From Amycolatopsis xylanica (GTDB lineage: Bacteria; Actinomycetota; Actinomycetes; Mycobacteriales; Pseudonocardiaceae), in the NCBI RefSeq assembly GCF_900107045.1, contig NZ_FNON01000006.1, forward strand, positions 1 to 64,000: a DNA stretch of 64,000 nt. Reading direction: 5' to 3'. Made by a program: the position numbers and the translations under genes. Positions within the stretch are counted from its first letter, which is position 1. Every line of letters begins with the position of its first letter. Under the pieces are notes generated by a model. That model did no database searches. It was not told the origin of the DNA and was given only the letters and a program-made list of their open reading frames with translations. Positions 8,103 to 16,200 of the stretch are shown one piece after another.

Positions 8103-8852
8103 ATGGTCGAACTTGGGACGTTGGTGCTGCTGCGTCACGGGCAGAGCACGTGGAACGCGGAGAATCTGTTCACCGGCTGGGTCGACGTGCCGCTCTCGGA
8201 GCAGGGCGAGGCCGAGGCACGTCGCGGCGGTGCGCTGCTGAAGGACTCGGGCCTGCTGCCCGACATCGTGCACACCTCGCTGATGCGCCGCGCGATCTCG
8301 ACGGCGAACCTCGCGCTCGACGCCGCCGACCGGCACTGGATCCCGGTCAAGCGGGACTGGCGGCTCAACGAGCGCCACTACGGCGCGCTCCAGGGCAAGA
8401 ACAAGAAGGAGACCCTGGACCAGTACGGCGAGGAGCAGTTCATGCTCTGGCGCCGGTCGTACGACACCCCGCCGCCGCCCATCGACCCGGACGACGAGTT
8501 CAGCCAGGCGCACGACCCGCGCTACGCCGACCTCGGCGACAAGGCCCCGCTGACCGAGTGCCTCAAGGACGTCGTCGAGCGGTTGCTGCCGTACTGGGAG
8601 TCCGAGATCGTGCCGGACCTGCGCGCGGGCAAGACCGTGCTCGTCGCCGCGCACGGCAACTCGCTGCGCGCGCTCGTCAAGCACCTCGACGGGATCTCCG
8701 ACGCCGACATCGCGGGACTGAACATCCCGACCGGCATCCCGCTGCGTTACGACCTGACCGACGACCTCAAGCCGGTCACCCCCGGCGGCCTCTACCTCGA
8801 CCCGGAAGCGGCCAAGGAAGCCGCTGCCGCGGTCGCCAACCAGGGCCGCTAG
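8103..8852 (+). CDS. gpmA: 2,3-bisphosphoglycerate-dependent phosphoglycerate mutase
   Basis: 249 residues from ATG 8103. It interconverts 3- and 2-phosphoglycerate in glycolysis and gluconeogenesis through a phosphohistidine. The motif LVLLRHGQSTWNAENLFTGW near residues 7-26 contains the catalytic histidine. RAISTANLAL, RHYGALQGKNKKET and the late VAAHGNSLRAL (second histidine) complete the active site. The length matches the ~250-residue cofactor-dependent family. As in mycobacteria it lies just upstream of senX3-regX3. A 29-bp perfect inverted repeat follows. Confidence 0.96.
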   Translation: MVELGTLVLLRHGQSTWNAENLFTGWVDVPLSEQGEAEARRGGALLKDSGLLPDIVHTSLMRRAISTANLALDAADRHWIPVKRDWRLNERHYGALQGKNKKETLDQYGEEQFMLWRRSYDTPPPPIDPDDEFSQAHDPRYADLGDKAPLTECLKDVVERLLPYWESEIVPDLRAGKTVLVAAHGNSLRALVKHLDGISDADIAGLNIPTGIPLRYDLTDDLKPVTPGGLYLDPEAAKEAAAAVANQGR

Positions 8853-8864
8853 TACCCGGAACCC

Positions 8865-8929
8865 GGTAAAAGCCCGAAAGCCACTTTCGTCAGATGACAC
8901 CTGACGAAAGTGGCTTTCGGGCTTTTACC
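8865..8929. repeat. Family-1 intergenic palindrome (copy B), bidirectional terminator
   Basis: Perfect 29-bp inverted repeat (8865-8893 with 8901-8929) and a 7-nt loop ATGACAC. It fills the space between the convergent gpmA and regulator genes. On both strands the stem ends in GGGCTTTTACC, a short T tract. It shares its core with copies at 313, 21019 and 43104. Confidence 0.85.
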
Positions 8930-8938
8930 GCGTCCGGG

Positions 8939-9559
8939 CTAGAGGATGCCGACCTCGCGGGCGCGGGCGCCAGCCTGGAAACGGGAAGTCGCGCCGAGCG
9001 CGTCCATGAGCTCGGCGACGCGGCGGCGGTACGTGCGCAGGCCGAGGCCGAGGGTGCGTGCGGCCGTTTCGTCCTTGCAGCCAGAGGAAAGCAGGTCCAA
9101 GATCTGCGGCGCCTGCAGGCGCAGTTCGGCGAAATCGGCGTCATAGACGGAAAGTTCGGTCGCGCCGCGCCAAGCCGCTTCGAACAGCGACACGATTCCC
9201 TGGACCAGCTCCGGCTTGGAAATCACGCTATAGGACTGAGAACCGGCTTCCTTGTCACCCGCGAGTATCGCGATGCGAGAGTCCAAAATGATCGTTTCGT
9301 TGACCTCGCTGGTCGTGATCCGGATCTGCACACCGAGGCGTTCCGCGTGCCGGAGCTCGCGCGCCGAGTCGAGCAGCACGCCGGGCCGGTAGACCTTCCT
9401 GATCCGCTTGCCGCCGGTCGATTGGATCTCGCCCGGCCGCGAGGCCGCCCAGGTGTGCAGGTCGTTCGCCGCGCACGAGATCTCGTCCGCGCGCGCGAAA
9501 AGATGCGCCGTCCTGGCGAACAGCTCCTGCTCGCCGCGTACCACCACTACGTCGTCCAC
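8939..9559 (-). CDS. LuxR-type helix-turn-helix transcriptional regulator
   Basis: 206 residues from GTG 9559; an in-frame ATG at 9595 adds 12 unconserved residues and reduces the space to the divergent reductase to 38 nt. The middle part resembles the phospholipase-D-like sensory region of many actinobacterial LuxR regulators (ETIILDSRIAILAGDK, a YSVISKPELV segment). The C-terminus is the DNA-binding domain: LLSSGCKDETAARTLGLGLRTYRRRVAELMDALGA. It is divergent to an aldo/keto reductase and probably regulates it. The effector is unknown. Confidence 0.8.
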   Translation of the reverse strand: MDDVVVVRGEQELFARTAHLFARADEISCAANDLHTWAASRPGEIQSTGGKRIRKVYRPGVLLDSARELRHAERLGVQIRITTSEVNETIILDSRIAILAGDKEAGSQSYSVISKPELVQGIVSLFEAAWRGATELSVYDADFAELRLQAPQILDLLSSGCKDETAARTLGLGLRTYRRRVAELMDALGATSRFQAGARAREVGIL

Positions 9560-9633
9560 GCCGCCAGTGTCCGCAACCCGGCAGCAAGTTGCCAAACGCT
9601 GCGCCGAAAAAAGACCGAAGCGAAGCTGAATCC

Positions 9634-10464
9634 ATGACCAACGCAGCAGCTTCCGGCACCTGGAAACTCGGCCAGTTCACCGTCAACCGGCTCGGTTTCG
9701 GCGCGATGCGCCTGATGTTCCGCGACCGCGACTCCGCGATCGCCGTACTCCGGCGTGCCGTCGAACTCGGGGTGAACCACATCGACACGGCCGCCTTCTA
9801 CTTCCACGGACACCTCTCCGCCAACGAGCTCATCAACGCCGCGCTCCGGCCCTACCGGGACGATCTCGTCATCACCACCAAGGTCGGGCCCGGCCGCGAC
9901 CCGTCCGGCACGTTCCTGCCGTTCGCGACGCCCGAGCAGCTCAAGGGCCAGGTCGAGGAGAACCTCCGCCAGCTCGGCCGCGAGCACATGGACGTCGTCA
10001 ACCTGCGTCTCGGCGAGGCACTCGAGCGCGGCACCGGCTCGCTCGCCGACTGGTTCGGCACGCTGGCGGAACTCCGCGAAGCGGGCATGATCCGGGAACT
10101 CGGCATCTCGAACGTCGGCCCCGAACACCTCGACGAGGCGCTGAAGATCGCGCCGGTCGTCTGTGTGCAGAACCAGTACGGCTTCGACACCCGGCGTGAG
10201 GACGACGCGCTCATCGAAACCTGTGCGCGTCACGACATCGCCTTCGTCCCGTTCTTCGCCGTCGCCAACTCCACCGAAAACGCCGCCGTCGACGAGCTCG
10301 CGGCCAAGTACGGCGTGACGCCCGCGCAGATCCGGCTCGCCTGGACTCTCCACAAGGGACCGAACGTCCTCGCCATCCCCGGAACGGGTGACCTGGCGCA
10401 CCTGGAACAGAACATCGCGGCCGGTTCGCTCCGGCTGGCGGCCGAGGACCTCGATAGCCTCTGA
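9634..10464 (+). CDS. aldo/keto reductase
   Basis: 276 residues from ATG 9634. It is an NADPH-dependent (beta/alpha)8-barrel oxidoreductase acting on carbonyl compounds. Visible landmarks are RLGFGAMRL, the catalytic Asp and Tyr in NHIDTAAFYFHG, the Lys in VITTKVGPG, and the cofactor-binding IPGTGDLAHLEQN near the C-terminus. The usual active-site histidine region reads MDVVNLRLG, with no His, a variation seen in the oxidoreductase-type subgroup. The substrate is unknown. The divergent LuxR-type regulator is the likely controller. Confidence 0.9.
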   Translation: MTNAAASGTWKLGQFTVNRLGFGAMRLMFRDRDSAIAVLRRAVELGVNHIDTAAFYFHGHLSANELINAALRPYRDDLVITTKVGPGRDPSGTFLPFATPEQLKGQVEENLRQLGREHMDVVNLRLGEALERGTGSLADWFGTLAELREAGMIRELGISNVGPEHLDEALKIAPVVCVQNQYGFDTRREDDALIETCARHDIAFVPFFAVANSTENAAVDELAAKYGVTPAQIRLAWTLHKGPNVLAIPGTGDLAHLEQNIAAGSLRLAAEDLDSL

Positions 10465-10595
10465 AGTGCGTGAAGAAGCCGGTAAGAGGCAACGAAATGA
10501 ACGGAGCCTGAACCGGCGCCGAACTTGTTCCCCGCAGGTGTCACGGCCGTCACGAGAACGCATCCAGTACTAGGCCAATGGGCTACCTCCGCGCT

Positions 10596-10601
10596 TACCA
10601 T
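10596..10601 (+). promoter_or_regulatory. -10 element for senX3 (leaderless)
   Basis: TACCAT lies 6 nt before the GTG at 10608, the spacing expected when transcription starts on the first base of the start codon. It supports GTG 10608 over the in-frame ATG at 10578. Confidence 0.55.
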
Positions 10602-10607
10602 CCTCTC

Positions 10608-11837
10608 GTGACCGTGCCCGTCTCATTCGCACTGGCCATCGGTGCTTTGGTGGTCGGAGTCGCCATCGGCTTCCTCGTCGCCCGCACCCGGACCCAGCGG
10701 GCCGAGCGGAAGCCCGAGGGCCCGACCGTCGCCGAGCTGCTGATGCGGCTCGTGCGCTCCTCCAACAACGGTGTCGTCGTGCTCAACAGGTTCGGCGACA
10801 TGGTGCTGCACAACCCGCGTGCCTACGAGCTCGGCCTGGTGCGGGTCAGCCAGGCCGACCCGAGGGCACGCCAAGCGGCCGAACAGGTCGTCGAGACCGA
10901 CGAGCCGATGGAAATCGACCTTTCCCCGCTCGAAGCGCGTGGCCGCCAGCCGGAGGCCGTGCTCGGCATCGTGCGCCCGCTCGGCGACGGTTTCACCATC
11001 GTCGAGGCGGTCGACCACTCCGAGGCGGTCCGGCTGGAGGCCACCCGCCGCGATTTCGTCGCCAACGTCTCGCACGAGCTCAAGACCCCGGTCGGCGCGA
11101 TCGCGCTGCTCACCGAGGCCGTGCTCGACGCGGCCGAGGACGTCGACGAGGTGCGCCGGTTCGGCTCCAAGATCCTGCGCGAGTCGACCAGGCTCGGCCA
11201 GCTGGTGACCGAGCTGATCGCGCTGTCCCGGCTGCAGGGCGCCGAGCGGCTGCCCGACCTGAACGTGGTCGAGGTCGACGCCGTGGTGCGCGAAGCGCTC
11301 GGGCGGACATCGTTGTCAGCCGAGTCCGCCGAGATCTCGGTGACCACCGACGCGGCCAGCGGCCTGCTGGTCGAGGGCGACCGGACGCTGCTGGTCACCG
11401 CGCTGTCGAACCTGCTCGAGAACGCCATCGCGTACTCGACGCCTGGCAGCCCGGTGTCGATCAGCAGGCGACTGGCCGATGGCAACGTCGAGATCGCCGT
11501 CACCGACCGCGGCATCGGGATCGCCGAGGACGAGCAGCAACGCGTCTTCGAACGCTTCTACCGCGCCGACAAGGCCCGTTCGCGCGCCACCGGCGGGACA
11601 GGTCTCGGTCTGGCGATCGTCAAGCACGTGGCGGCCAATCACGGCGGATCGGTGGGACTCTGGAGTAGTCCGGGCACCGGATCGACGTTCACCCTGCGGA
11701 TCCCCGCGCACATCTCGCCGGAACCGGCCACCGGCAAGCAGATCCCGCCCGCACCGCGGCAGGAGAAGACCCCCGAGCGGACACCCCGGCTCGTGGTGAC
11801 CGGGCAAGAAGCCCCCGACCATGGAGGAAAGCTGTGA
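10608..11837 (+). CDS. senX3: two-component sensor histidine kinase SenX3
   Basis: 409 residues. One N-terminal membrane helix (about 3-25) is followed by a PAS-like region (NNGVVVLNRFGDMVLHN), then the HisKA domain with phospho-accepting H156 in FVANVSHELKTPVGAIAL. The HATPase domain has N-box LSNLLENAIAYS, G1 DRGIGIAEDE and G2 GGTGLGLAIVKHV. SenX3 controls the phosphate-starvation response together with the Pst transporter and PhoU in actinobacteria. The Pro-rich tail of about 40 residues is unlikely to be catalytic. It overlaps regX3 by 4 nt. Confidence 0.95.
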   Translation: MTVPVSFALAIGALVVGVAIGFLVARTRTQRAERKPEGPTVAELLMRLVRSSNNGVVVLNRFGDMVLHNPRAYELGLVRVSQADPRARQAAEQVVETDEPMEIDLSPLEARGRQPEAVLGIVRPLGDGFTIVEAVDHSEAVRLEATRRDFVANVSHELKTPVGAIALLTEAVLDAAEDVDEVRRFGSKILRESTRLGQLVTELIALSRLQGAERLPDLNVVEVDAVVREALGRTSLSAESAEISVTTDAASGLLVEGDRTLLVTALSNLLENAIAYSTPGSPVSISRRLADGNVEIAVTDRGIGIAEDEQQRVFERFYRADKARSRATGGTGLGLAIVKHVAANHGGSVGLWSSPGTGSTFTLRIPAHISPEPATGKQIPPAPRQEKTPERTPRLVVTGQEAPDHGGKL

Positions 11838-12523
11838 CGAGGGTACTCATCGTCGAGGACGAGGAGTCGTTCGCCGACCCGCTCGCCTTCCTGCTGCGCA
11901 AGGAGGGCTTCACCGCCGCCGTCGCCGGAACGGGACAGCAGGCGCTGGAGGAGTTCGACCGCAACGGCGCCGACATCGTGCTGCTCGACCTCATGCTGCC
12001 CGGGATGAGCGGCACCGACGTGTGCAAGCAGCTGCGCCAGCGCTCGGCCGTCCCCGTGATTATGGTCACTGCCCGCGACAGTGAGATCGACAAGGTGGTC
12101 GGCCTCGAACTGGGCGCCGACGACTACGTCACCAAGCCCTACTCGGCCCGTGAGCTCATCGCCCGCGTCCGCGCGGTGCTGCGCCGCGGCGGCGAGCCCG
12201 GCGCGGACGGCGAACTGGCCCCGCTGGTGCTGTCGGCCGGGCCGGTCCGGATGGACGTCGAACGGCACGTCGTCACTGTTGACGGGGCTGAGGTCTCGCT
12301 CCCGCTCAAGGAGTTCGACCTCCTCGAGTACCTGCTCCGCAACGTGGGCCGGGTGCTCACCCGCGGGCAGCTCATCGACCGGGTCTGGGGCGCCGATTAC
12401 GTGGGCGACACCAAGACCCTCGACGTGCACGTCAAGCGGCTGCGGTCCAAGATCGAACCCGATCCCGGCTCACCCCGTCACCTCGTCACCGTCCGCGGAC
12501 TTGGTTACAAGTTCGAGACCTGA
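11834..12523 (+). CDS. regX3: two-component response regulator RegX3
   Basis: 229 residues, GTG overlapping the senX3 stop. The OmpR/PhoB type receiver domain has acidic pocket E8-D9 and phospho-accepting D52 in DIVLLDLMLPG, then a Thr and a Lys switch (VTAR, YVTKPYSARE). The winged-helix domain ends with LDVHVKRLRSKIEPDPGSPRHLVTVRGLGYKFE. It is phosphorylated by SenX3 and regulates phosphate uptake genes. The polyphosphate-related ppx gene lies 27 nt downstream. Confidence 0.97.
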   Translation: MTRVLIVEDEESFADPLAFLLRKEGFTAAVAGTGQQALEEFDRNGADIVLLDLMLPGMSGTDVCKQLRQRSAVPVIMVTARDSEIDKVVGLELGADDYVTKPYSARELIARVRAVLRRGGEPGADGELAPLVLSAGPVRMDVERHVVTVDGAEVSLPLKEFDLLEYLLRNVGRVLTRGQLIDRVWGADYVGDTKTLDVHVKRLRSKIEPDPGSPRHLVTVRGLGYKFET

Positions 12524-12550
12524 GATGAAGAACGGGTACCGTAGCCCCCT

Positions 12551-13576
12551 GTGCGCCTAGGGGTCCTCGACGTCGGATCGAACACCGTCCACCTGTTGGT
12601 GGTCGATGCGCATCGTGGTGCGCACCCGACGCCGATGCACTCCGAGAAGGCGGTGCTGCGCCTGGCGGAGCAGATCACCAAGACCGGTGAGCTCAGCAAG
12701 GCGGGCGCGGACGACCTGGTCAACGCGGTCGAATCGGCCAAAGCGGCGGCCGTGCGGCTGGGGTGTGAGGACGTCATGGCGTTCGCCACCTCGGCCGTGC
12801 GCGAGGCCAAGAACTCGGCGAAGGTGCTGGCCAAGGTGGCCGAGCAGACCGGGGTCGAGCTCAAGGTGCTCTCGGGCGCCGACGAGTCGCGGCTGACGTT
12901 CCTCGCGGTGCGCCGGTGGTTCGGCTGGTCGGCTGGCAAGCTGCTGGTGCTCGACATCGGCGGCGGCTCGCTGGAAGTCGCGATGGGCATGGACGAGGAG
13001 CCGGAGCTGGCGGTCTCGTTGCCGCTCGGCGCCGGGCGCACCACGCGCACCCGGTTCCGGCACGACCCGCCGTCACGCTCCGAGCTCATCGACACCACCG
13101 CGTGGCTCGACGATCAGCTCGGTGACCTGGCGAACCGCGTCACCAGGCTGGGCACCCCCGATCGGGTGGTCGCGACGTCGAAGACGTTCCGGTCGCTCGC
13201 CAGGCTGACCGGCGCCGCGCCGTCGGCGGCGGGGCCGAGGGCGAAGCGGGTGCTGACCGATACCGCGTTGCGCCAGCTCATCGCCTTTATCTCGCGGATG
13301 TCGGCGCACGACCTGGCGTACCTCGAAGGGGTCAGCGCCAGCCGATCCCATCAGCTGGTCGCCGGTGCGCTGGTGGCGCAGGCGACGATGAAGGCGTTGT
13401 CACTCTCCGAACTCGAAATCTGTCCTTGGGCGCTGCGGGAGGGTGTCATCCTTCGACGACTGGATCTCGCGAACGGCGCGGACGAAACTTCGAACACGGA
13501 TCGTGGCGGTTCGTCGCGTAAATGGACCGGTGGCAGCAGCACACTGGACTTGGACAGTCAGACACGGGCACGGTGA
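12551..13576 (+). CDS. ppx: Ppx/GppA-type exopolyphosphatase
   Basis: 341 residues from GTG 12551; TACCGT 8 nt upstream suggests its own near-leaderless promoter. The actin-like ATPase fold is shown by LGVLDVGSNTVHLLVVD at the N-terminus and VLDIGGGSLEVAMG near 140. ATSAVREAKN and the catalytic-loop ALREGVILRRLD are family markers. It hydrolyses terminal phosphates of polyphosphate or pppGpp; mycobacterial Ppx1, in the same genome position, prefers short-chain polyphosphate. Placement after senX3-regX3 links phosphate sensing to polyphosphate turnover. Confidence 0.92.
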   Translation: MRLGVLDVGSNTVHLLVVDAHRGAHPTPMHSEKAVLRLAEQITKTGELSKAGADDLVNAVESAKAAAVRLGCEDVMAFATSAVREAKNSAKVLAKVAEQTGVELKVLSGADESRLTFLAVRRWFGWSAGKLLVLDIGGGSLEVAMGMDEEPELAVSLPLGAGRTTRTRFRHDPPSRSELIDTTAWLDDQLGDLANRVTRLGTPDRVVATSKTFRSLARLTGAAPSAAGPRAKRVLTDTALRQLIAFISRMSAHDLAYLEGVSASRSHQLVAGALVAQATMKALSLSELEICPWALREGVILRRLDLANGADETSNTDRGGSSRKWTGGSSTLDLDSQTRAR

Positions 13577-15105
13577 AGGGGATGGCAGAGGAAAGCGGGA
13601 GCGAGCAGCCACAGAAGACGGTGGCCGAACTGCTCGCCCAACACGGTGCGAAGCCCGAAGGCGGGCGTCGGCGTCGGCGGCGTGCCGCCGACGAGGACGA
13701 CGCGGTCGAGACGCCGGAGCCAGGTGGCTCACGGCGCAAGCCGACCGCGGGTGACACCGGACCACAGGCGATCATCGACCGGGTCGCGGGTGGTGGCGCG
13801 CAGTCACCGCCGCCGGCGCCCCCGCAGGCGCCGGGCCGTCGTGCGCAGCCGGAGCAGCCTGCCCCGCCGCCGCGCCAGCGGCAGGACTCCGGGCCGTTCC
13901 GGGTCAAGCCGCCGGTGCACCAGGACTCCGGGCAGCTACCCCGTCCGCAGGACTCGGCCCAGTTGCCGCGCCCGCAGGACTCCGCGCAGCTCCCGCGCCC
14001 GCAGATGCCGCCGCCCCCGGTGGCGCCGCCGCCGGTGCCGCCGCATCCGCAGGACTCCGGGCAGCTCCCGCTGCCGCCGCGTGGCCGTGGGCCGCGCCAA
14101 GCACCACCCGCCCCCGCACCGCCGCCGCCCGTCTCGCAGGAGGAGACCCGGCGCCGGATCACCCCGGCCCGCCCGCGCGGCGCCCAGCCGCCGCCGTTAC
14201 CCGCCGACACCGGCGCGCTTTCGTCGCGGCTGGACGGCCTCGACGCCGAGCCGGACATCGCGCCGCCCCCGCCGCCCGGTCCCGGTGGGATGGGCAGCGG
14301 GACGTTCCAGTCACCGCAGGCCCCGCCCCGGCGGCCGCGGCGGCAGCCTGCCCGGCAGCAGCCGAAGCCCGAGGACTACACCGAGCAGATCCCGACGATC
14401 ATCGACGACATCCCGCCCGCCGCTCCGCCGGTGCCTCCGGCTCCGCCGGCAGCGGCGGCGCCACCCGCGCCGGTCGGGGACGAGCCGCCCGCCGGGCTGG
14501 CCAGCTGGCGCAAGAAGCGCAAAGCGGTCGCGATGGACGACACCGAGGTCGGCGTCATGCCCGCGGTGCCGCTCGACCAGGAGCCGCAGCTGGACACGTC
14601 GCTGCTCGACGGTGGCCCGCCGACCCAGTACTCGGCGCCGCCGTCGTTCGCGCCGCAGCGCGCGATGCCGCGTGAGGACCCGTTCGACGACGAGCCGCCG
14701 CTCGGCCTGAACGCGCCGCCCGGCCGTCTGGACGACCAGTACGACTACGACGACGACCCGCTCGTCGACGACTACGAGGACGAGTACGACAACGAGCCCG
14801 TCGCCGAGGAGGAAGAGCCGCCGCCCGCCGAGGAGGAAGGCTCTCCTGGCAAGCAGTGGCTCGCGCTGGCGTGGCAGCTCGCGGCCGGTGTCCTCGGTGG
14901 CGCCGCCGTCTGGCTCGGCTTCAACTGGCTGTGGGTGAAGCTGCCCGCCGCCGCGTTGATCGCCGCGCTGCTGGTGGTCGTCGGGCTGGTCTGGATCGTG
15001 CGGAAGATCCGCCGCGCCGAGGACCTGCAGACCACCGTGCTCGCGGTGCTGGTCGGCCTGGTCGTGACCGTGTCACCCGCGGCGCTGCTCCTGCTGTCCA
15101 GATAG
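13573..15105 (+). CDS. proline-rich membrane protein
   Basis: 510 residues from GTG 13573, which overlaps the ppx stop; ATG 13582 is an alternative. The N-terminal ~430 residues are disordered and extremely Pro/Ala-rich, with a repeated QDSGQLPRPQ-like decapeptide (nucleotides about 13920-14070) and a stretch of acidic residues before the membrane part. The last ~80 residues hold three predicted membrane helices. Mycobacteria have a similar Pro-rich membrane protein at this locus (Rv0497). No enzyme motif is present; a cytoplasmic tail binding partners is plausible but unproven. Confidence 0.8.
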   Translation: MKGMAEESGSEQPQKTVAELLAQHGAKPEGGRRRRRRAADEDDAVETPEPGGSRRKPTAGDTGPQAIIDRVAGGGAQSPPPAPPQAPGRRAQPEQPAPPPRQRQDSGPFRVKPPVHQDSGQLPRPQDSAQLPRPQDSAQLPRPQMPPPPVAPPPVPPHPQDSGQLPLPPRGRGPRQAPPAPAPPPPVSQEETRRRITPARPRGAQPPPLPADTGALSSRLDGLDAEPDIAPPPPPGPGGMGSGTFQSPQAPPRRPRRQPARQQPKPEDYTEQIPTIIDDIPPAAPPVPPAPPAAAAPPAPVGDEPPAGLASWRKKRKAVAMDDTEVGVMPAVPLDQEPQLDTSLLDGGPPTQYSAPPSFAPQRAMPREDPFDDEPPLGLNAPPGRLDDQYDYDDDPLVDDYEDEYDNEPVAEEEEPPPAEEEGSPGKQWLALAWQLAAGVLGGAAVWLGFNWLWVKLPAAALIAALLVVVGLVWIVRKIRRAEDLQTTVLAVLVGLVVTVSPAALLLLSR

Positions 15106-15117
15106 GACCATGACCGC

Positions 15118-15921
15118 GTGACTGAACCATCGCGGGTACCGGTCGGGCTGTCGACGGCTTCGGTGTGGCCGGTGCGCGCCGGCACGGCGTTCGAGCTGGC
15201 CGCCGACCTCGGCTACGACGGGGTCGAGGTGATGGTCTGGGCCGACCCGGTCAGCCAGGACGTCTCCGCGCTGCGCCGCTGGTCGCGGCGGACGGGCGTG
15301 CCGGTGCTCTCGGTGCACTCGCCGTCGCTGCTGATCACGCAGCGGATCTGGTCGCCGGACCCGGTGATCCGGTTGCGGCGCACCGTGGACGCCGCCGTCG
15401 ATCTCGGCGCGCGCACGGTCGTCGTGCACCCGCCGTTCCGCTGGCAGCGCCGCTACGGCGACGCGTTCGGCGACCTGGTCGACGAGCTGGAGGACGCCAG
15501 CGGCATCGAGATCGCCGTCGAGAACATGTTCAAGGTGCGCCCGCCCGGCGGCTCGCGGACCTCGCGGGTGTCCGCGTTCCGGCCGTCGATCGACCCGACG
15601 GACGTCGGGTTCCGGCACTACACGCTCGACCTTTCGCACACGGCCGCCGCGGGCATGGACGCGCTGGCGCTGGCCGAGCGGATGGGCGAGGGCCTCACGC
15701 ACGTCCACCTCGCCGACGGGACCGGCATCCCCAAGGACGAGCACCTGGTGCCGGGCCGTGGCGGCCAGCCGTGCGCGGAGCTGCTCGAAAAGCTGGTCAG
15801 CAACGGTTTCAGCGGGCAGATCGTGTTGGAGATCAACACCAGGCACGCGACCGGGCAGGCGCAGCGCGCGGCCGAACTGGCCGAGTCGCTGCTGTTCGCA
15901 CGCCTCCACCTGGGACAGTGA
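15118..15921 (+). CDS. sugar phosphate isomerase/epimerase family protein
   Basis: 267 residues, GTG start. It has an AP-endonuclease-2-like TIM barrel: VGLSTASVWP at strand 1, YDGVEVMVWADP, VLSVHSPSL (metal His), VVVHPPFRWQRRY (metal His), EIAVENMF (metal Glu), LTHVHLADGTG and IVLEINTR. These conserved Glu and His residues would bind one to three divalent metals. The natural substrate is not known. It corresponds in position to Rv0498 and is only 12 nt from the preceding membrane-protein gene. Confidence 0.88.
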   Translation: MTEPSRVPVGLSTASVWPVRAGTAFELAADLGYDGVEVMVWADPVSQDVSALRRWSRRTGVPVLSVHSPSLLITQRIWSPDPVIRLRRTVDAAVDLGARTVVVHPPFRWQRRYGDAFGDLVDELEDASGIEIAVENMFKVRPPGGSRTSRVSAFRPSIDPTDVGFRHYTLDLSHTAAAGMDALALAERMGEGLTHVHLADGTGIPKDEHLVPGRGGQPCAELLEKLVSNGFSGQIVLEINTRHATGQAQRAAELAESLLFARLHLGQ

Positions 15922-16134
15922 GAAGTTCACCCGTTTCATGACACTGTCGCGGGTGCCTCCATTTCGCGCATGTGAACACGTAAAGTCCCGTGCGTGAGCC
16001 CGCTGCGATCGTCGCTATCCGAAACCCGAATGAAACGATTCGTAGCCGGGCGCAGAGCACCCGGTAGCCGGGTGGCTATCCTCAGCGAGCGCGCGAGCAC
16101 CCCCGCGCGCTACCTGGTGGAGGGGGGCGCGACC

Positions 16135-16200
16135 GTGCGTCAGCACGTGCCTTGCGTAGATCGTCTTCGGTGCTCGTCCGCGCTGGTCAGCGTTAGGTGA
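16135..16200 (+). CDS. possible 21-residue leader peptide (in-frame ORF open from 15994)
   Basis: GTG 16135 follows a strong GGTGGAGG about 8 nt upstream, and the ORF ends with TGA overlapping the next GTG by 4 nt. The sequence includes CVDRLRCSSALVSVR, reminiscent of the HVDLxRVxSAxC pattern of short actinobacterial leader peptides. The same frame is open from GTG 15994, which itself lies 7 nt after a TAAAGT hexamer, so a longer 68-residue product is possible. The remaining space (15922-15993) shows nothing else. The translational-coupling geometry is the main support. Confidence 0.35.
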   Translation: MRQHVPCVDRLRCSSALVSVR

